Shown piece by piece: positions 1-9,037 of a DNA stretch of 64,000 bases. The stretch lies in NCBI RefSeq assembly GCF_000420625.1, contig NZ_ATVH01000015.1, positions 186,001 to 250,000 of the forward strand, written 5' to 3'. The DNA comes from Fodinicurvata sediminis DSM 21159. Its GTDB lineage: Bacteria; Pseudomonadota; Alphaproteobacteria; Kiloniellales; DSM-21159. The position numbers and the translations under genes were made by a program. Positions within the stretch are counted from its first letter, which is position 1. Every line of letters begins with the position of its first letter. The notes beneath the pieces were generated by a model. That model did no database searches, had not been told where the DNA came from, and saw nothing but the letters and a program-made list of their open reading frames with translations.

Positions 1-1314
1 GGAGAATTGCTGGCCCAGGCAAAAGAGGAGCATGACCAGCTTGATGCTTGGCAGGCCGCGAATCTGCACGAAATGGAACGCCTCTGGCGCCACGCCACGG
101 CTGTGCCGGCCGACCTGGTCGATGCCTTGTCGCGGGCGTCCCAGCGTTGCGAGATGGTCTGGCGCGAAGCGCGCCCCGCCTCGGATTTTACGCGCGTGCA
201 GCCAGCCCTTCAGGAAGTATTGGAGCTTACCCGTCAATCGGCGCAGGCCAAGGCGCAGGCGCTTGACTGCAGCCTGTATGACGCCCTGTTGGACCAGTAC
301 GAACCGGGTGGCAGCAGTGCGGAAGTGGACACGATCTTTCAGGACCTGGCAGGCTTCCTGCCGGATTTCCTGCCCCAGGTGCTGAAACAGCAGGCCCAAC
401 AGCCCGAGGCGACCCTGCCGGACGGACCTTTCCCCCTGGACCGGCAGGAGGCCCTGGGGCGGCGTCTGATGCAGCAGGTGGGGTTCGATTTCACCCATGG
501 CCGCCTGGACCGTTCGCTGCATCCCTTCTGCGGCGGTGTGCCCGATGACATACGCCTGACCACGCGCTATGACGAGGCCGATTTCGTCTCCTCGCTGATG
601 GGCATCCTGCACGAGACGGGGCACGCCATGTACGAGCGGGGACTTCCCCCCGACTGGCGGCACCAGCCCGTGGGCATGGCGCGGGGTATGGCCCTGCACG
701 AAAGCCAGAGCCTGATGGTCGAGATGCAGGCCTGCCGCAGCGATGCCTTCCTGAGCTATCTGGGGCCCTTGCTGGCCGAGACTTTCGCTGGCCCATCAGA
801 GGTCTGGCAGACAGACAATCTGGCGCGCATCTATCGCAAGGTGGAGCCGGGCTTCATCCGTGTGGATGCGGATGAGGTGACCTATCCCGCCCATGTGATC
901 CTGCGCTATCGCCTCGAGAAGGCGTTGATCGAGGGAGACATGTCCCTGGCCGACCTTCCGGCGGCCTGGAACGACGGCATGAGGGAACTTCTCGGAATCA
1001 CCCCGCCCGAGGACCGTGTGGGCTGCCTGCAGGACATTCACTGGTATGCCGGCGAGTGGGGCTATTTCCCCACCTATACCCTGGGGGCCATGATCGCCAC
1101 CCAGTTGTTCGATGCTGCACGCCAGGAGGTACCGGATGTGGAACAGTGCCTGAGGCAGGGGGATTTTGCACCGCTTATGGGATGGTTGAGACAGAACGTG
1201 CACGCCTGGGGCTCCTTCATGGAGACCGGCGCACTGCTGGAGGAAGTCACCGGCCGTCCGTTGGACCCCGAAACCTTCAAGGCGCATCTTCGCAATCGCT
1301 ACCTGGAAAAATGA
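1..1314 (+). CDS. M32 family (Taq-type) metallocarboxypeptidase, 5'-partial
   Basis: Cytoplasmic zinc carboxypeptidase that removes C-terminal residues from peptides. The zinc motif HETGH is encoded near 610-624 and the family's HESQS motif near 700, both typical of M32. The frame is open to base 1 and about 437 residues are visible against roughly 490-500 for the family, so about 60 N-terminal residues lie left of the window. The TTG at position 7 is probably internal and not the true start. It ends about 100 bases before thrC on the same strand. Confidence 0.9.
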   Translation, partial: GELLAQAKEEHDQLDAWQAANLHEMERLWRHATAVPADLVDALSRASQRCEMVWREARPASDFTRVQPALQEVLELTRQSAQAKAQALDCSLYDALLDQYEPGGSSAEVDTIFQDLAGFLPDFLPQVLKQQAQQPEATLPDGPFPLDRQEALGRRLMQQVGFDFTHGRLDRSLHPFCGGVPDDIRLTTRYDEADFVSSLMGILHETGHAMYERGLPPDWRHQPVGMARGMALHESQSLMVEMQACRSDAFLSYLGPLLAETFAGPSEVWQTDNLARIYRKVEPGFIRVDADEVTYPAHVILRYRLEKALIEGDMSLADLPAAWNDGMRELLGITPPEDRVGCLQDIHWYAGEWGYFPTYTLGAMIATQLFDAARQEVPDVEQCLRQGDFAPLMGWLRQNVHAWGSFMETGALLEEVTGRPLDPETFKAHLRNRYLEK

Positions 1315-1420
1315 GGCCTTGTCTCGACAGGTCCGGACAGGCCTGCCGCGCAGGGGACAGCGTGACTCCAGGGTCCAGCGTGACTAGAGTAACCGGCATT
1401 TCAGACGGGCAGAGGGTATC

Positions 1421-2827
1421 TTGCGCTATTTCTCCACACGCGGCCATGCGCCGGTCCTGAGTTTCGACGACGTCCTGCTGACAGGACTGGCGCGCGACGG
1501 CGGTCTTTACCTGCCGGAGAGCTGGCCCCAGTTGTCACCCGAGATGCTGCGATCACTTTCGGGGGCGCCCTACGCCGAAGTGGCGCGACAGGTTATGGCG
1601 CCCTTCGTGGCCGGCTCCGCCATCGAGGAAGACTTCGGGCAACTGGTAGCGGAGGCCTATGCCGACTTCGAGCATGCCAGCGTGACACCCTTGCGTCAGC
1701 TGGATCCCGATCTCTGGCTGATGGAGCTTTTCAACGGGCCGACGCTCGCCTTCAAGGACGTGGCCCTGCAGTTGCTGGGGCGCTTGTTCGACGCTGTCCT
1801 TGAGGCGCGCGGCGAGCGCCTGACCATCGTGGGCGCGACGTCAGGCGACACCGGATCGGCGGCCATAGAGGCCTGCCGCGACCGGGAGCGGGTGGATATC
1901 TTCATCCTGCACCCCCATGGCCGGACTTCGGAGGTCCAGCGCCGGCAGATGACCACGGTGGAGGCGTCCAACGTCCACAACATTGCGGTCGAGGGCACCT
2001 TCGACGACTGCCAGGACCTGGTGAAGGCCATGTTCAACGATGGGTCCTTCCGCGACCGCTTGCAGCTTTCGGCGGTGAATTCCATCAACTGGGCACGGAT
2101 CATGGCCCAGATCGTCTACTACGTTCAGGCGGCGGTCAGCCTTGGGGCGCCGGAGCGCCGACTTTCCTTTTCGGTGCCCACGGGCAACTTCGGAAACGTC
2201 TTCGCCGGCTATGCCGCCCGGCGCATGGGCGTTCCGATCGAACGGCTGCTCGTCGGTTCCAACAGCAACGATATCCTGACCCGCTTTTTCGACAGCGGCA
2301 TCATGGCCGTGGAAGAGGTGCAGCCGACCCTGTCGCCCTCGATGGATATCCAGGTTTCCAGCAATTTCGAGCGCCTGCTCTGCGACCTTTATGAGCGCGA
2401 CGGCGATCGCTTGACGCAAACGCTGGAGGGCTTTCGCAGGGAAGGACAGTTCCGGATCGATCCGGAACTGTTTGCCGCATTGCCCTTCGAAGGGCACCGT
2501 CTGGACGATACGGAAACCCTGGCCGAAATCGAACGGGCCTATCAGGTCTATGGCGAGCTGCTCGATCCGCACACCGCCATCGGCGTGGCTTCGGCCCGGA
2601 CATCCGCGACCCGGCGCCCGGACATTCCCAGCGTGGCCTTGGCGACGGCGCATCCCGCCAAGTTCCCCGATGCGGTTTTCAAGGCCACCGGCAAGCGGCC
2701 CGAACTGCCGGAACGCCTGGCCGACCTTTACGAGCGGGAGGAGCGCTATGTGACCCTGCCCGGTGAACTGGACGGACTGCAGACCTATATCGAGGGGCAC
2801 GCTCGAATTACAAAGGAAGTTGCATGA
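1421..2827 (+). CDS. thrC: Threonine synthase
   Basis: PLP enzyme that converts O-phosphohomoserine to threonine, the last step of threonine synthesis. The N-terminus (RYFSTRG, then LTGLARDGGLYLPE) is characteristic, and the PLP lysine is K112 in the FKDVALQLLG motif. Length of 468 aa is normal. The start is TTG at 1421, chosen because the conserved N-terminus begins there and no ATG fits. The stop overlaps the next start by 4 bases (ATGA), indicating translational coupling with the M16 peptidase. Homoserine kinase lies separately at 9034-9999 on the other strand. Confidence 0.96.
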   Translation: MRYFSTRGHAPVLSFDDVLLTGLARDGGLYLPESWPQLSPEMLRSLSGAPYAEVARQVMAPFVAGSAIEEDFGQLVAEAYADFEHASVTPLRQLDPDLWLMELFNGPTLAFKDVALQLLGRLFDAVLEARGERLTIVGATSGDTGSAAIEACRDRERVDIFILHPHGRTSEVQRRQMTTVEASNVHNIAVEGTFDDCQDLVKAMFNDGSFRDRLQLSAVNSINWARIMAQIVYYVQAAVSLGAPERRLSFSVPTGNFGNVFAGYAARRMGVPIERLLVGSNSNDILTRFFDSGIMAVEEVQPTLSPSMDIQVSSNFERLLCDLYERDGDRLTQTLEGFRREGQFRIDPELFAALPFEGHRLDDTETLAEIERAYQVYGELLDPHTAIGVASARTSATRRPDIPSVALATAHPAKFPDAVFKATGKRPELPERLADLYEREERYVTLPGELDGLQTYIEGHARITKEVA

Positions 2828-4122
2828 CGGTACAGGTTTCCCGACTGGACAATGGACTGACGGTGGCCACGGACCGGATGGAAGAGGCCGAGACGGTCTC
2901 TCTCGGTGTCTGGATCGGTGTCGGCACCCGTCACGAAGTGCCCGAACAGAATGGTGTGGCGCACCTGCTGGAACACATGATGTTCAAGGGGACGAGGCGC
3001 CGCAGTGCCCGCGCCATCGCCGAGGAAATAGAGGCCGTGGGCGGCCTGCTGAATGCCTATACAGGCCGCGAGACCACAGCCTATCATGCCAAGGTCCTGA
3101 CCGACGACCTGCCCCTGGCGCTCGACCTGGTCGCGGACATCCTGCAGGAGTCCCGCCATGATGCCACGGAGCTGGAACGCGAACGCTCGGTGGTGCTGCA
3201 GGAGATCGGGCAGGCCGAGGACACCCCCGATGACATCATCTTCGATCTGTTCCAGGAAACGGCCTATCCGGAGCAGGGCATAGGACGGCCGGTGCTGGGG
3301 CGGCCCGACATTGTTCAGAGCCTGCAACGGGATGACCTGGTCGGCTTCCAATCCCAGCGTTATGGAGCGGAGCGCATGGTACTTTCGGCGGCCGGGAAGG
3401 TGGATCACGAAGACTTCGTGGCCCGTGCTGCGGCTGCCTTTGGCACTTTGCCCAGCCGCAGTCATCTGCCGCATGAGGGGGCGCGCTATCAGGGCGGCGA
3501 CCTGCGGATCCAGCGCGATCTCGAACAGGTTCACGTCCTGCTGGGCTTTGACGGCGTGGGCTATGCCGATCCGGATTACTACGCGGCTGCCGTCTTTTCC
3601 TCGCTGTTGGGCGGGGGCATGTCCTCGCGTTTGTTCCAGGAGGTTCGCGAAGTTCGGGGTCTGGTCTACAGCATTTTCGCCTTTCATGGCGGGCAGACGG
3701 ACAGTGGTCTGTTCGGGGTTTATGCCGGGACCGGTGAATCCGAGGCCGGGGAATTGATGCCCGTGATCTGCGATGAAATCCTGAAAGCAGCCGAGGCGCC
3801 CATTGCCGACGAGGAACTGGCACGTGCCAAGGCGCAGCTGAAAGCCGGAATCCTGATGGGACGCGAGCGCAGCGACAACCGGGCCGAACACCTGGCCAGC
3901 CAGATCCTGGTCCACGGACGCCCGCTGGAGACCGAGGAGATCGTGGCCGAAGTCGAGGGTGTGACGCAGCAGGAGATCCAGCGTTTTGCCGCACGCATGC
4001 TGTCCTGCACGCCGACCCTGACGACGCTGGGGCCCATTTCGCGCATCGAAAGCCACGACAGTGTGACAGCGCGCTTGAAGCCGGCTGCCGGTCCAGTCGT
4101 GCAGCAGACTGCCGGAGTCTGA
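2824..4122 (+). CDS. M16 family zinc peptidase (processing-peptidase-like)
   Basis: Predicted inverzincin peptidase related to the mitochondrial processing peptidase beta subunit. The inverted zinc motif HLLEH is at residues 47-51, followed by the ERERSVVLQEI segment that carries the third ligand in this family. Length is 432 aa with both M16 halves. The start overlaps the thrC stop by 4 bases. The physiological substrate in bacteria is generally not known. The order thrC, M16 peptidase, GNAT is familiar from alphaproteobacteria, which supports a conserved operon (established knowledge, not tested here). Confidence 0.92.
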   Translation: MTVQVSRLDNGLTVATDRMEEAETVSLGVWIGVGTRHEVPEQNGVAHLLEHMMFKGTRRRSARAIAEEIEAVGGLLNAYTGRETTAYHAKVLTDDLPLALDLVADILQESRHDATELERERSVVLQEIGQAEDTPDDIIFDLFQETAYPEQGIGRPVLGRPDIVQSLQRDDLVGFQSQRYGAERMVLSAAGKVDHEDFVARAAAAFGTLPSRSHLPHEGARYQGGDLRIQRDLEQVHVLLGFDGVGYADPDYYAAAVFSSLLGGGMSSRLFQEVREVRGLVYSIFAFHGGQTDSGLFGVYAGTGESEAGELMPVICDEILKAAEAPIADEELARAKAQLKAGILMGRERSDNRAEHLASQILVHGRPLETEEIVAEVEGVTQQEIQRFAARMLSCTPTLTTLGPISRIESHDSVTARLKPAAGPVVQQTAGV

Positions 4123-4130
4123 GGCTGGGC

Positions 4131-4742
4131 ATGTTGCGGCCGTTGTTCGCCACGGACGCGCCCGGACCCGTACTTTCGTCCCGAAACCTTTTGCTGCGCT
4201 TGCCGGAGAACAAGGATTACCGTCAGTGGTCTGCCCTGCGTGAACGCAGCCGCGAATTCCTGAAGCCCTGGGAACCGAGCTGGCCGCGCGACAGCCTGAC
4301 GCGCCGGGCCTATCGGGCCCGTGTACGCCAGAGCGCGATCGATGTCCGCGAGGACACTGCCTACAGTTTCCTGATTTTTCGGCGCAGGGACGAGGTGCTG
4401 CTGGGCGGGGTGACGGTCGGCCATATTCGGCGGGGTGCGGCGCAGTCCGCCAGCATTGGCTATTGGATCGGCGTTGATCACGTACGCCAGGGCTACATGT
4501 CAGAAACCCTGAGCTCGGTCCTGAAGTTCTGCTTCGATGCCCTGCGTTTGAACCGGGTCGAGGCTGCCTGCCTACCGCACAATACGGCCAGCCGTGGCTT
4601 GTTGGAGAAGGTTGGCTTCGTGGAGGAAGGCCTGGCCCGTGAATACTTCCGAATCGACGGCATCTGGCAGGACCATGTCCTCTATGCCTTCCTGGAACGC
4701 GACCGGCGGTTCAAGACTGTCCTCGAGGCCGCAACACAGTGA
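4131..4742 (+). CDS. GNAT family N-acetyltransferase (RimJ/RimL type)
   Basis: Acetyl-CoA-dependent N-acetyltransferase of the family that modifies ribosomal proteins and other N-termini. The fold shows in SIGYWIGVDHVRQGYMSE (acetyl-CoA loop) and the later NTASRGLLEKVGFVEEG segment typical of RimJ/RimL proteins. It is 203 aa and starts 8 bases after the M16 peptidase gene, so it is probably the third gene of the thrC operon. The actual acceptor cannot be read from sequence. Confidence 0.85.
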   Translation: MLRPLFATDAPGPVLSSRNLLLRLPENKDYRQWSALRERSREFLKPWEPSWPRDSLTRRAYRARVRQSAIDVREDTAYSFLIFRRRDEVLLGGVTVGHIRRGAAQSASIGYWIGVDHVRQGYMSETLSSVLKFCFDALRLNRVEAACLPHNTASRGLLEKVGFVEEGLAREYFRIDGIWQDHVLYAFLERDRRFKTVLEAATQ

Positions 4743-4788
4743 CGCCATGGAATTTCAGGACGCCATGGCCTCCAGTACACTTTGGAAT

Positions 4789-5367
4789 TCAGGCGTGTCC
4801 GGCCGCCCCCGACAGCTTGCTGACATCGAAGCCAAGCTTGCCGATGGCCTTGTTCCACTTTTCCTCCAGGTCAGGCTGGAAGATCAGGTCCGGGTCGGGG
4901 TCGACCGTCAGCCAGCCATTGGCCTGGAGCTCCTCGTCGAGTTGTCCGGGTCCCCAGCCCGCATAGCCGATGGCCAGCAGGCTGTGCTGCGGGCCCTGGC
5001 CATTGGCCATGTCCTTGAGAATGTCGACCGTGGCCGTCAGGGCCACTTCCTCGCGAATGCGCAGGCTGCTTTCCTGAAGGTACTCGGAACTGTGCAGCAC
5101 GAAACCGCGACCGGTTTCCACGGGACCACCGAAATGCACACGGATGGTTTCGTCCGCATTGCTGCTGTCGATGCTGAGCTGCTGCAGAAGATCCGGAAAG
5201 CTCAGGCTCTCCACCAACTGATTGATGACAATCCCCATTGCGCCCTCGGCGCTATGGGCGCAGAGGTAGATGACGCTGCGCTCGAAACGCGGGTCGCTCA
5301 TGCCGGGCATTGCGACGAGAAGCTGGCCTTCCAGGTAATTTGCCTGGTCTGTCTCGGAACTTGTCAT
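4789..5367 (-). CDS. YqgE/AlgH family protein (UPF0301)
   Basis: Member of the YqgE/AlgH family, whose molecular function is unsettled. The family pattern is clear: YLEGQLLVAMPGM near the N-terminus, GIVINQL, FGGPVETGRGFVLHS, and AIGYAGWGPGQLD near the C-terminus. I chose the ATG at 5367, giving 192 aa, close to the usual 185-190; an upstream in-frame ATG at 5424 would add a basic extension not seen in the family. It converges with the GNAT gene and diverges from the disulfide reductase gene. Confidence 0.9.
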   Translation of the reverse strand: MTSSETDQANYLEGQLLVAMPGMSDPRFERSVIYLCAHSAEGAMGIVINQLVESLSFPDLLQQLSIDSSNADETIRVHFGGPVETGRGFVLHSSEYLQESSLRIREEVALTATVDILKDMANGQGPQHSLLAIGYAGWGPGQLDEELQANGWLTVDPDPDLIFQPDLEEKWNKAIGKLGFDVSKLSGAAGHA

Positions 5368-5506
5368 GCCTGGATACCGGTCTCCTGCGCTTTTCCTGTG
5401 CCGCTTCACGCGACGCTTCGCCACGTGTCAGCTGTCTTGCTGGATAACGGCTGTAACACCATGATTATACAGATAGTGCCTCCAAGCGTTAACGCCAGGG
5501 AAAGAC

Positions 5507-7705
5507 GTGGCAAGAACTAAATTTCTCATGCATGCCCTTAGCCGGCCATGGGCCATGCTGCCCTGGCTGCTGCTCGCCCTCCTGTTGCCCCTGTCGAATG
5601 CCTTGGCGGAAGCTGGCGATTGGGCGGAGAACGAGCACAGCCGGATTCGCCTGATTTCCGCCCAGAATGCCGTCGGCGACAGCGATGCGCTTTCGCTGGG
5701 CGTGCAGGTGGAGCTCGATCCCGGCTGGAAGACCTATTGGCGCGCGCCCGGCGATGCCGGTTATCCCATCAGCCTGGATTGGAGTGGCTCGGAGAACCTG
5801 AAGGACACCCGGCTGGACTGGCCGGTGCCGCACCGTTTCGAGCTGTTCGACCTGCAGACCTTCGGCTACGAGGAGGAAGTGGTCTTTCCGCTGAGTGTCG
5901 TGCCGGAAACGCCGGGCGAACCCGTGAAACTGCGTGCCACGGCGGATTACCTGGTCTGCGAGGAAGTCTGCATTCCCTTCGAGGAGCAGCTTTCGCTGGA
6001 CCTGCTCGCCGGCGAGGCGGGCCCCGCCCGCGAATCCTTCCTGATCGAGCTTTACCGCGCGCGCGTACCCCAGGGGCCTGAGACAAGCCCGCTGCAGATC
6101 GAGCGCGCCAGTTTTGTGCAAAAAGATGGCAGCGCGCATCGCCAGTTGGTGGTTGAAGCGGCGTCCGAGCAGCCGATGGAGGCTCCGGACCTGCTGGTCG
6201 AGGGTGCAGAGGGGTACCGCTTCGGCAAGCCGGAGGTCAGCCTGCAGCAGGATCGGCACGCCGCGCGCCTGGTCCTGCCGGTGCTGGAGCGATCGGCATC
6301 GGCCGCCTCGGACCTGACGGGACGTGAGTTGACGCTGACCCTGACCGACGAGGACCATGGCCTGGAGCAGCGTCTGGTTCCGAGCCAGGCCCAGGCAGCA
6401 CCCACGACAGCGGCAGGGCCGGCGACGGCGGGCGGTTCGGGTGGGAACCTGTTGCTTTATCTGGGGATCGCGCTGCTGGGGGGCCTGATCCTGAATGTCA
6501 TGCCCTGTGTCCTGCCGGTGCTGTCGATCAAGCTGCTCTCGCTGGTGCGCCACGGCGGGGCCGAGCGCCACAGAATCCGACTGTCCTTCCTGGCCAGTAC
6601 GGCGGGCATCCTGTCCTTCTTCCTCTTGCTGGCGCTCGGGGCCATTGCCCTGAAGCTGGCCGGCGCGTCGGTGGGCTGGGGAATCCAGTTCCAGCAGCCG
6701 CTGTTCCTTCTGGCGATCGCACTGGTTCTGGTGCTCTTCGCAGCCAACCTGTTCGGCCTGTTCGAGATCACCCTGCCGGGGCGTCTTGGTTCGGCTGCGG
6801 CTCAGGTGGGACAGGGACGCGAGGGGCTGACAGGCGCCTATCTGACGGGCGCCTTCGCCGCCGTTCTGGCCACACCCTGCTCCGCACCCTTCGTCGGTAC
6901 GGCCGTGGGGTTTGCGCTGACCCGCGGCCCGCTGGAAATCCTGGCGATCTTCCTGGCACTGGGGATGGGGTTGGCCATGCCCTATCTGCTGGTTGCGGCC
7001 TGGCCGGCCCTGGCAGCCGCCTTGCCGAAACCGGGACGCTGGATGGTGATCCTGCGCCGCATCCTGGGCCTTGCCCTGCTGGCCTCTGCCTTCTGGGTGC
7101 TGATGGTCCTGTCGGTACAGCTGTCGTCCCTGGCGGCCTGGATGGCCGGCATCCTTTTCGGCCTGCTTTTGTTTGTGCTCTGGCTGCGGCACAGGCATCA
7201 GCTGTCCTATGGCCCGACGATCGGCATCGGTGGACTCATAGCCCTTGGCGCAGTGGGAATCGCCCTGCCGGGCATGCCGTTCGGTGCAGGGCCCGAGTCT
7301 CCGGCAGCAGAGTCGCGGCGTTCGATTTCCGGTGAAATTGCCTGGCGCAGCTTTGCGCCAGACGAGATTGCTCAGAAGGTCGAGCGGGGCCAGGTGGTCT
7401 TTGTCGATGTGACAGCCGAGTGGTGCATTACCTGCCAGGTCAACAAGACGCTGGTGCTTGATCGTGCACCCGTTGCCGATCTGTTGGCCAAGGAGGTGGT
7501 GGTGGCCATGCGCGGCGACTGGACGAAACCGGACCAGGAGATTTCCGACTACCTGGCTCGTTATGGCCGCTATGGGATTCCCTTCAACATCGTTTACGGC
7601 CCCGGCGCCCCTGAGGGAATCGTCCTGCCCGAGGTCCTGAGCGAAGGGGCTGTCCTTGATGCCTTCGAGGAGGCCGCCGGGGACGAGGTGGCGGCGCTGC
7701 AGTGA
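5507..7705 (+). CDS. ScsB/DsbD-type protein-disulfide reductase
   Basis: Inner-membrane protein that carries reducing power from cytoplasmic thioredoxin to the periplasm. Order of parts: signal peptide (residues about 1-35), N-terminal periplasmic domain with a CEEVC pair, a DsbD-like membrane core with the paired cysteine motifs MPCVLPV and TPCSAPF, and a C-terminal thioredoxin-like domain with WCITC. The 732-aa length and N-terminal domain favour ScsB-like over classical DsbD. The GTG start follows an AGGGAAA ribosome site; ATG at 5528 is an alternative. A peroxiredoxin gene follows. Confidence 0.9.
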   Translation: MARTKFLMHALSRPWAMLPWLLLALLLPLSNALAEAGDWAENEHSRIRLISAQNAVGDSDALSLGVQVELDPGWKTYWRAPGDAGYPISLDWSGSENLKDTRLDWPVPHRFELFDLQTFGYEEEVVFPLSVVPETPGEPVKLRATADYLVCEEVCIPFEEQLSLDLLAGEAGPARESFLIELYRARVPQGPETSPLQIERASFVQKDGSAHRQLVVEAASEQPMEAPDLLVEGAEGYRFGKPEVSLQQDRHAARLVLPVLERSASAASDLTGRELTLTLTDEDHGLEQRLVPSQAQAAPTTAAGPATAGGSGGNLLLYLGIALLGGLILNVMPCVLPVLSIKLLSLVRHGGAERHRIRLSFLASTAGILSFFLLLALGAIALKLAGASVGWGIQFQQPLFLLAIALVLVLFAANLFGLFEITLPGRLGSAAAQVGQGREGLTGAYLTGAFAAVLATPCSAPFVGTAVGFALTRGPLEILAIFLALGMGLAMPYLLVAAWPALAAALPKPGRWMVILRRILGLALLASAFWVLMVLSVQLSSLAAWMAGILFGLLLFVLWLRHRHQLSYGPTIGIGGLIALGAVGIALPGMPFGAGPESPAAESRRSISGEIAWRSFAPDEIAQKVERGQVVFVDVTAEWCITCQVNKTLVLDRAPVADLLAKEVVVAMRGDWTKPDQEISDYLARYGRYGIPFNIVYGPGAPEGIVLPEVLSEGAVLDAFEEAAGDEVAALQ

Positions 7706-7816
7706 ATGGAAACCATGGATCAGGAGCCTTGGCAGCTGGCGCCCACTCGCCTAGGGTCCCGGTGACATATCAACCGCCAGCCATGCGTGGCGCAGACAAA
7801 AAGGAATATTGATAGG

Positions 7817-8299
7817 ATGACCATCTCTGTAGGGGAACAGCTGCCCAGCGGGAAACTCTGGATGAAGACCGAAGACGGTGTGCAGGAGATCGACACCGAC
7901 GATTTCTTCGCCAACAAGAAGGTAGTGGTTTTCGCCCTGCCGGGGGCCTTCACCCCGACCTGCTCGGCCAAGCACCTGCCGGGTTACGTGGAGCATGCCC
8001 AGGAATTCTTCGACAAGGGCGTTGACGCCATCGTCTGCCTGTCGGTGAACGATGCCTTCGTCATGGATGCCTGGGGCAAGGACCAGAAGGTGAACGGCAA
8101 GGTCATGATGGTGGCCGACGGCAACGCCGACTTCTCCAAGGCGCTGGGCCTGTCCATGGACGTCAGTGCCCGGGGGATGGGCATCCGCTCGCAGCGCTAT
8201 GCCATGCTGGTGGAAAACGGCGTCGTGAAACTGCTGAACGTGGAAGAACCGGGCGCTTTCGAGGTTTCCGGCGCCGAGGCGATGCTGCGGGCGCTGTAG
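7817..8299 (+). CDS. Peroxiredoxin (Prx5-like redoxin)
   Basis: Thiol peroxidase that reduces hydrogen peroxide and alkyl hydroperoxides. The peroxidatic cysteine is C49 in the motif PGAFTPTCS, as in Prx5 enzymes, and VNDAFVMDAWGK is also typical. I chose the ATG at 7817 (160 aa), preceded by an A/G-rich AAGGAAT and directly matching the family N-terminus; an in-frame start at 7787 would add ten non-conserved residues. It lies 111 bases downstream of the disulfide reductase gene. Confidence 0.93.
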   Translation: MTISVGEQLPSGKLWMKTEDGVQEIDTDDFFANKKVVVFALPGAFTPTCSAKHLPGYVEHAQEFFDKGVDAIVCLSVNDAFVMDAWGKDQKVNGKVMMVADGNADFSKALGLSMDVSARGMGIRSQRYAMLVENGVVKLLNVEEPGAFEVSGAEAMLRAL

Positions 8300-8367
8300 G
8301 AGCCAGGAACGAAAAAAGGTAAGGGCGCCGCCGTTGGCCTGTGCCTACCACACCGCCCGTGCCAGGG

Positions 8368-8482
8368 TGCTTCGAGGCTCCGCGCTTACGCGCTCCGCAC
8401 CTCAGCATGAGGGTCGTAAGTGATTGATTCAAAAACGCTCTTATCCTGAGGTGCCCTGCCAAAGGCAGGGCCTCGAAGGGGC
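8368..8482. repeat. Intergenic nested palindromic repeat (TTCGAGGC...CACCTCAG type)
   Basis: Two arms with the boundary words TTCGAGGC and CACCTCAG face each other; the left arm is 8371-8411 and the right arm 8442-8478. Each arm contains its own small hairpin (CGCGCTTACGCG on the left, CCCTGCCAAAGGCAGGG on the right). This resembles the short dispersed palindromes with GCACCTCAGGATGAGG cores that I recall from many alphaproteobacterial genomes. It sits between convergent genes and shows no coding potential. Copy number elsewhere cannot be judged from one window. Confidence 0.6.
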
Positions 8483-8534
8483 TTTGCGCTGCCGGCGCCG
8501 TTTGCCTGTGATTACTCCGCAGTCTGTGTCGAAT

Positions 8535-8565
8535 CTCCTGAAGTATACTTCGGTACTTTCAGGAG
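8535..8565 (-). terminator. Hairpin downstream of the rnhA operon
   Basis: Arms CTCCTGAAGTA and TACTTTCAGGAG pair with one bulged base, 5 bases past the rnhA stop. There is no clear T-run on the minus strand, so it may act as a transcript 3' end or stability hairpin and not as a classical intrinsic terminator. Confidence 0.5.
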
Positions 8566-8569
8566 ATGC

Positions 8570-9037
8570 TCAAGAAGGCGTGCCCTCCGGCTTGTAGGCC
8601 TTGAGGGCTTCGCGGGCCAGGGCGTCGCAGCGTTCGTTCTCCGCGTGGCCGCTGTGGCCCTTGATCCAGTGCCAGTCGATCTCGTGCTGTTGTGTGGCCT
8701 CCAACAGACGCTCCCAGAGGTCGCGGTTCTTCACCGCCTTCTTGCCGGCGGTCTTCCAGCCGTTGCGCTGCCAGGAATGGATCCATTTGGTGATGCCGTC
8801 GCGCAGATAGACGCTGTCGGTTGTCAGCTCCACCCTGGATGGCCGCTTGAGGGCCTCGAGCGCGGCCACGGCGGCCATCAGTTCCATGCGGTTGTTGGTG
8901 GTCTCGGGCTCGCCGCCGGAGAGTTCCTTCTCGTGGCCGCGCCAGCGCAGGACGGCGCCCCAGCCCCCGGGACCGGGATTGCCGCTGCAGGCCCCGTCCG
9001 TGAAGATCTCGATCCGGTCGCTTTCCGGCGCACTCAT
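8570..9037 (-). CDS. rnhA: Ribonuclease HI
   Basis: Endonuclease that cuts the RNA strand of RNA-DNA hybrids. The four catalytic acidic residues are visible as D14 ([12 protein letters not shown]), E52 (NNRMELMA), D74 (TTDSVY) and D137 (ERCDALA), with the conserved WIKGHSGH just before the last. Length of 155 aa is normal. The start overlaps the stop of thrB by 4 bases, so it is the distal gene of an ispH-thrB-rnhA unit. Confidence 0.97.
   Translation of the reverse strand: MSAPESDRIEIFTDGACSGNPGPGGWGAVLRWRGHEKELSGGEPETTNNRMELMAAVAALEALKRPSRVELTTDSVYLRDGITKWIHSWQRNGWKTAGKKAVKNRDLWERLLEATQQHEIDWHWIKGHSGHAENERCDALAREALKAYKPEGTPS

Noticed and set aside
5489-7198. Long minus-strand frame (569 codons) opposite the disulfide reductase gene
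   Set aside because: Shadow frame; glutamine/glycine/arginine-rich composition without domains, while the plus strand has a clear multi-domain protein.
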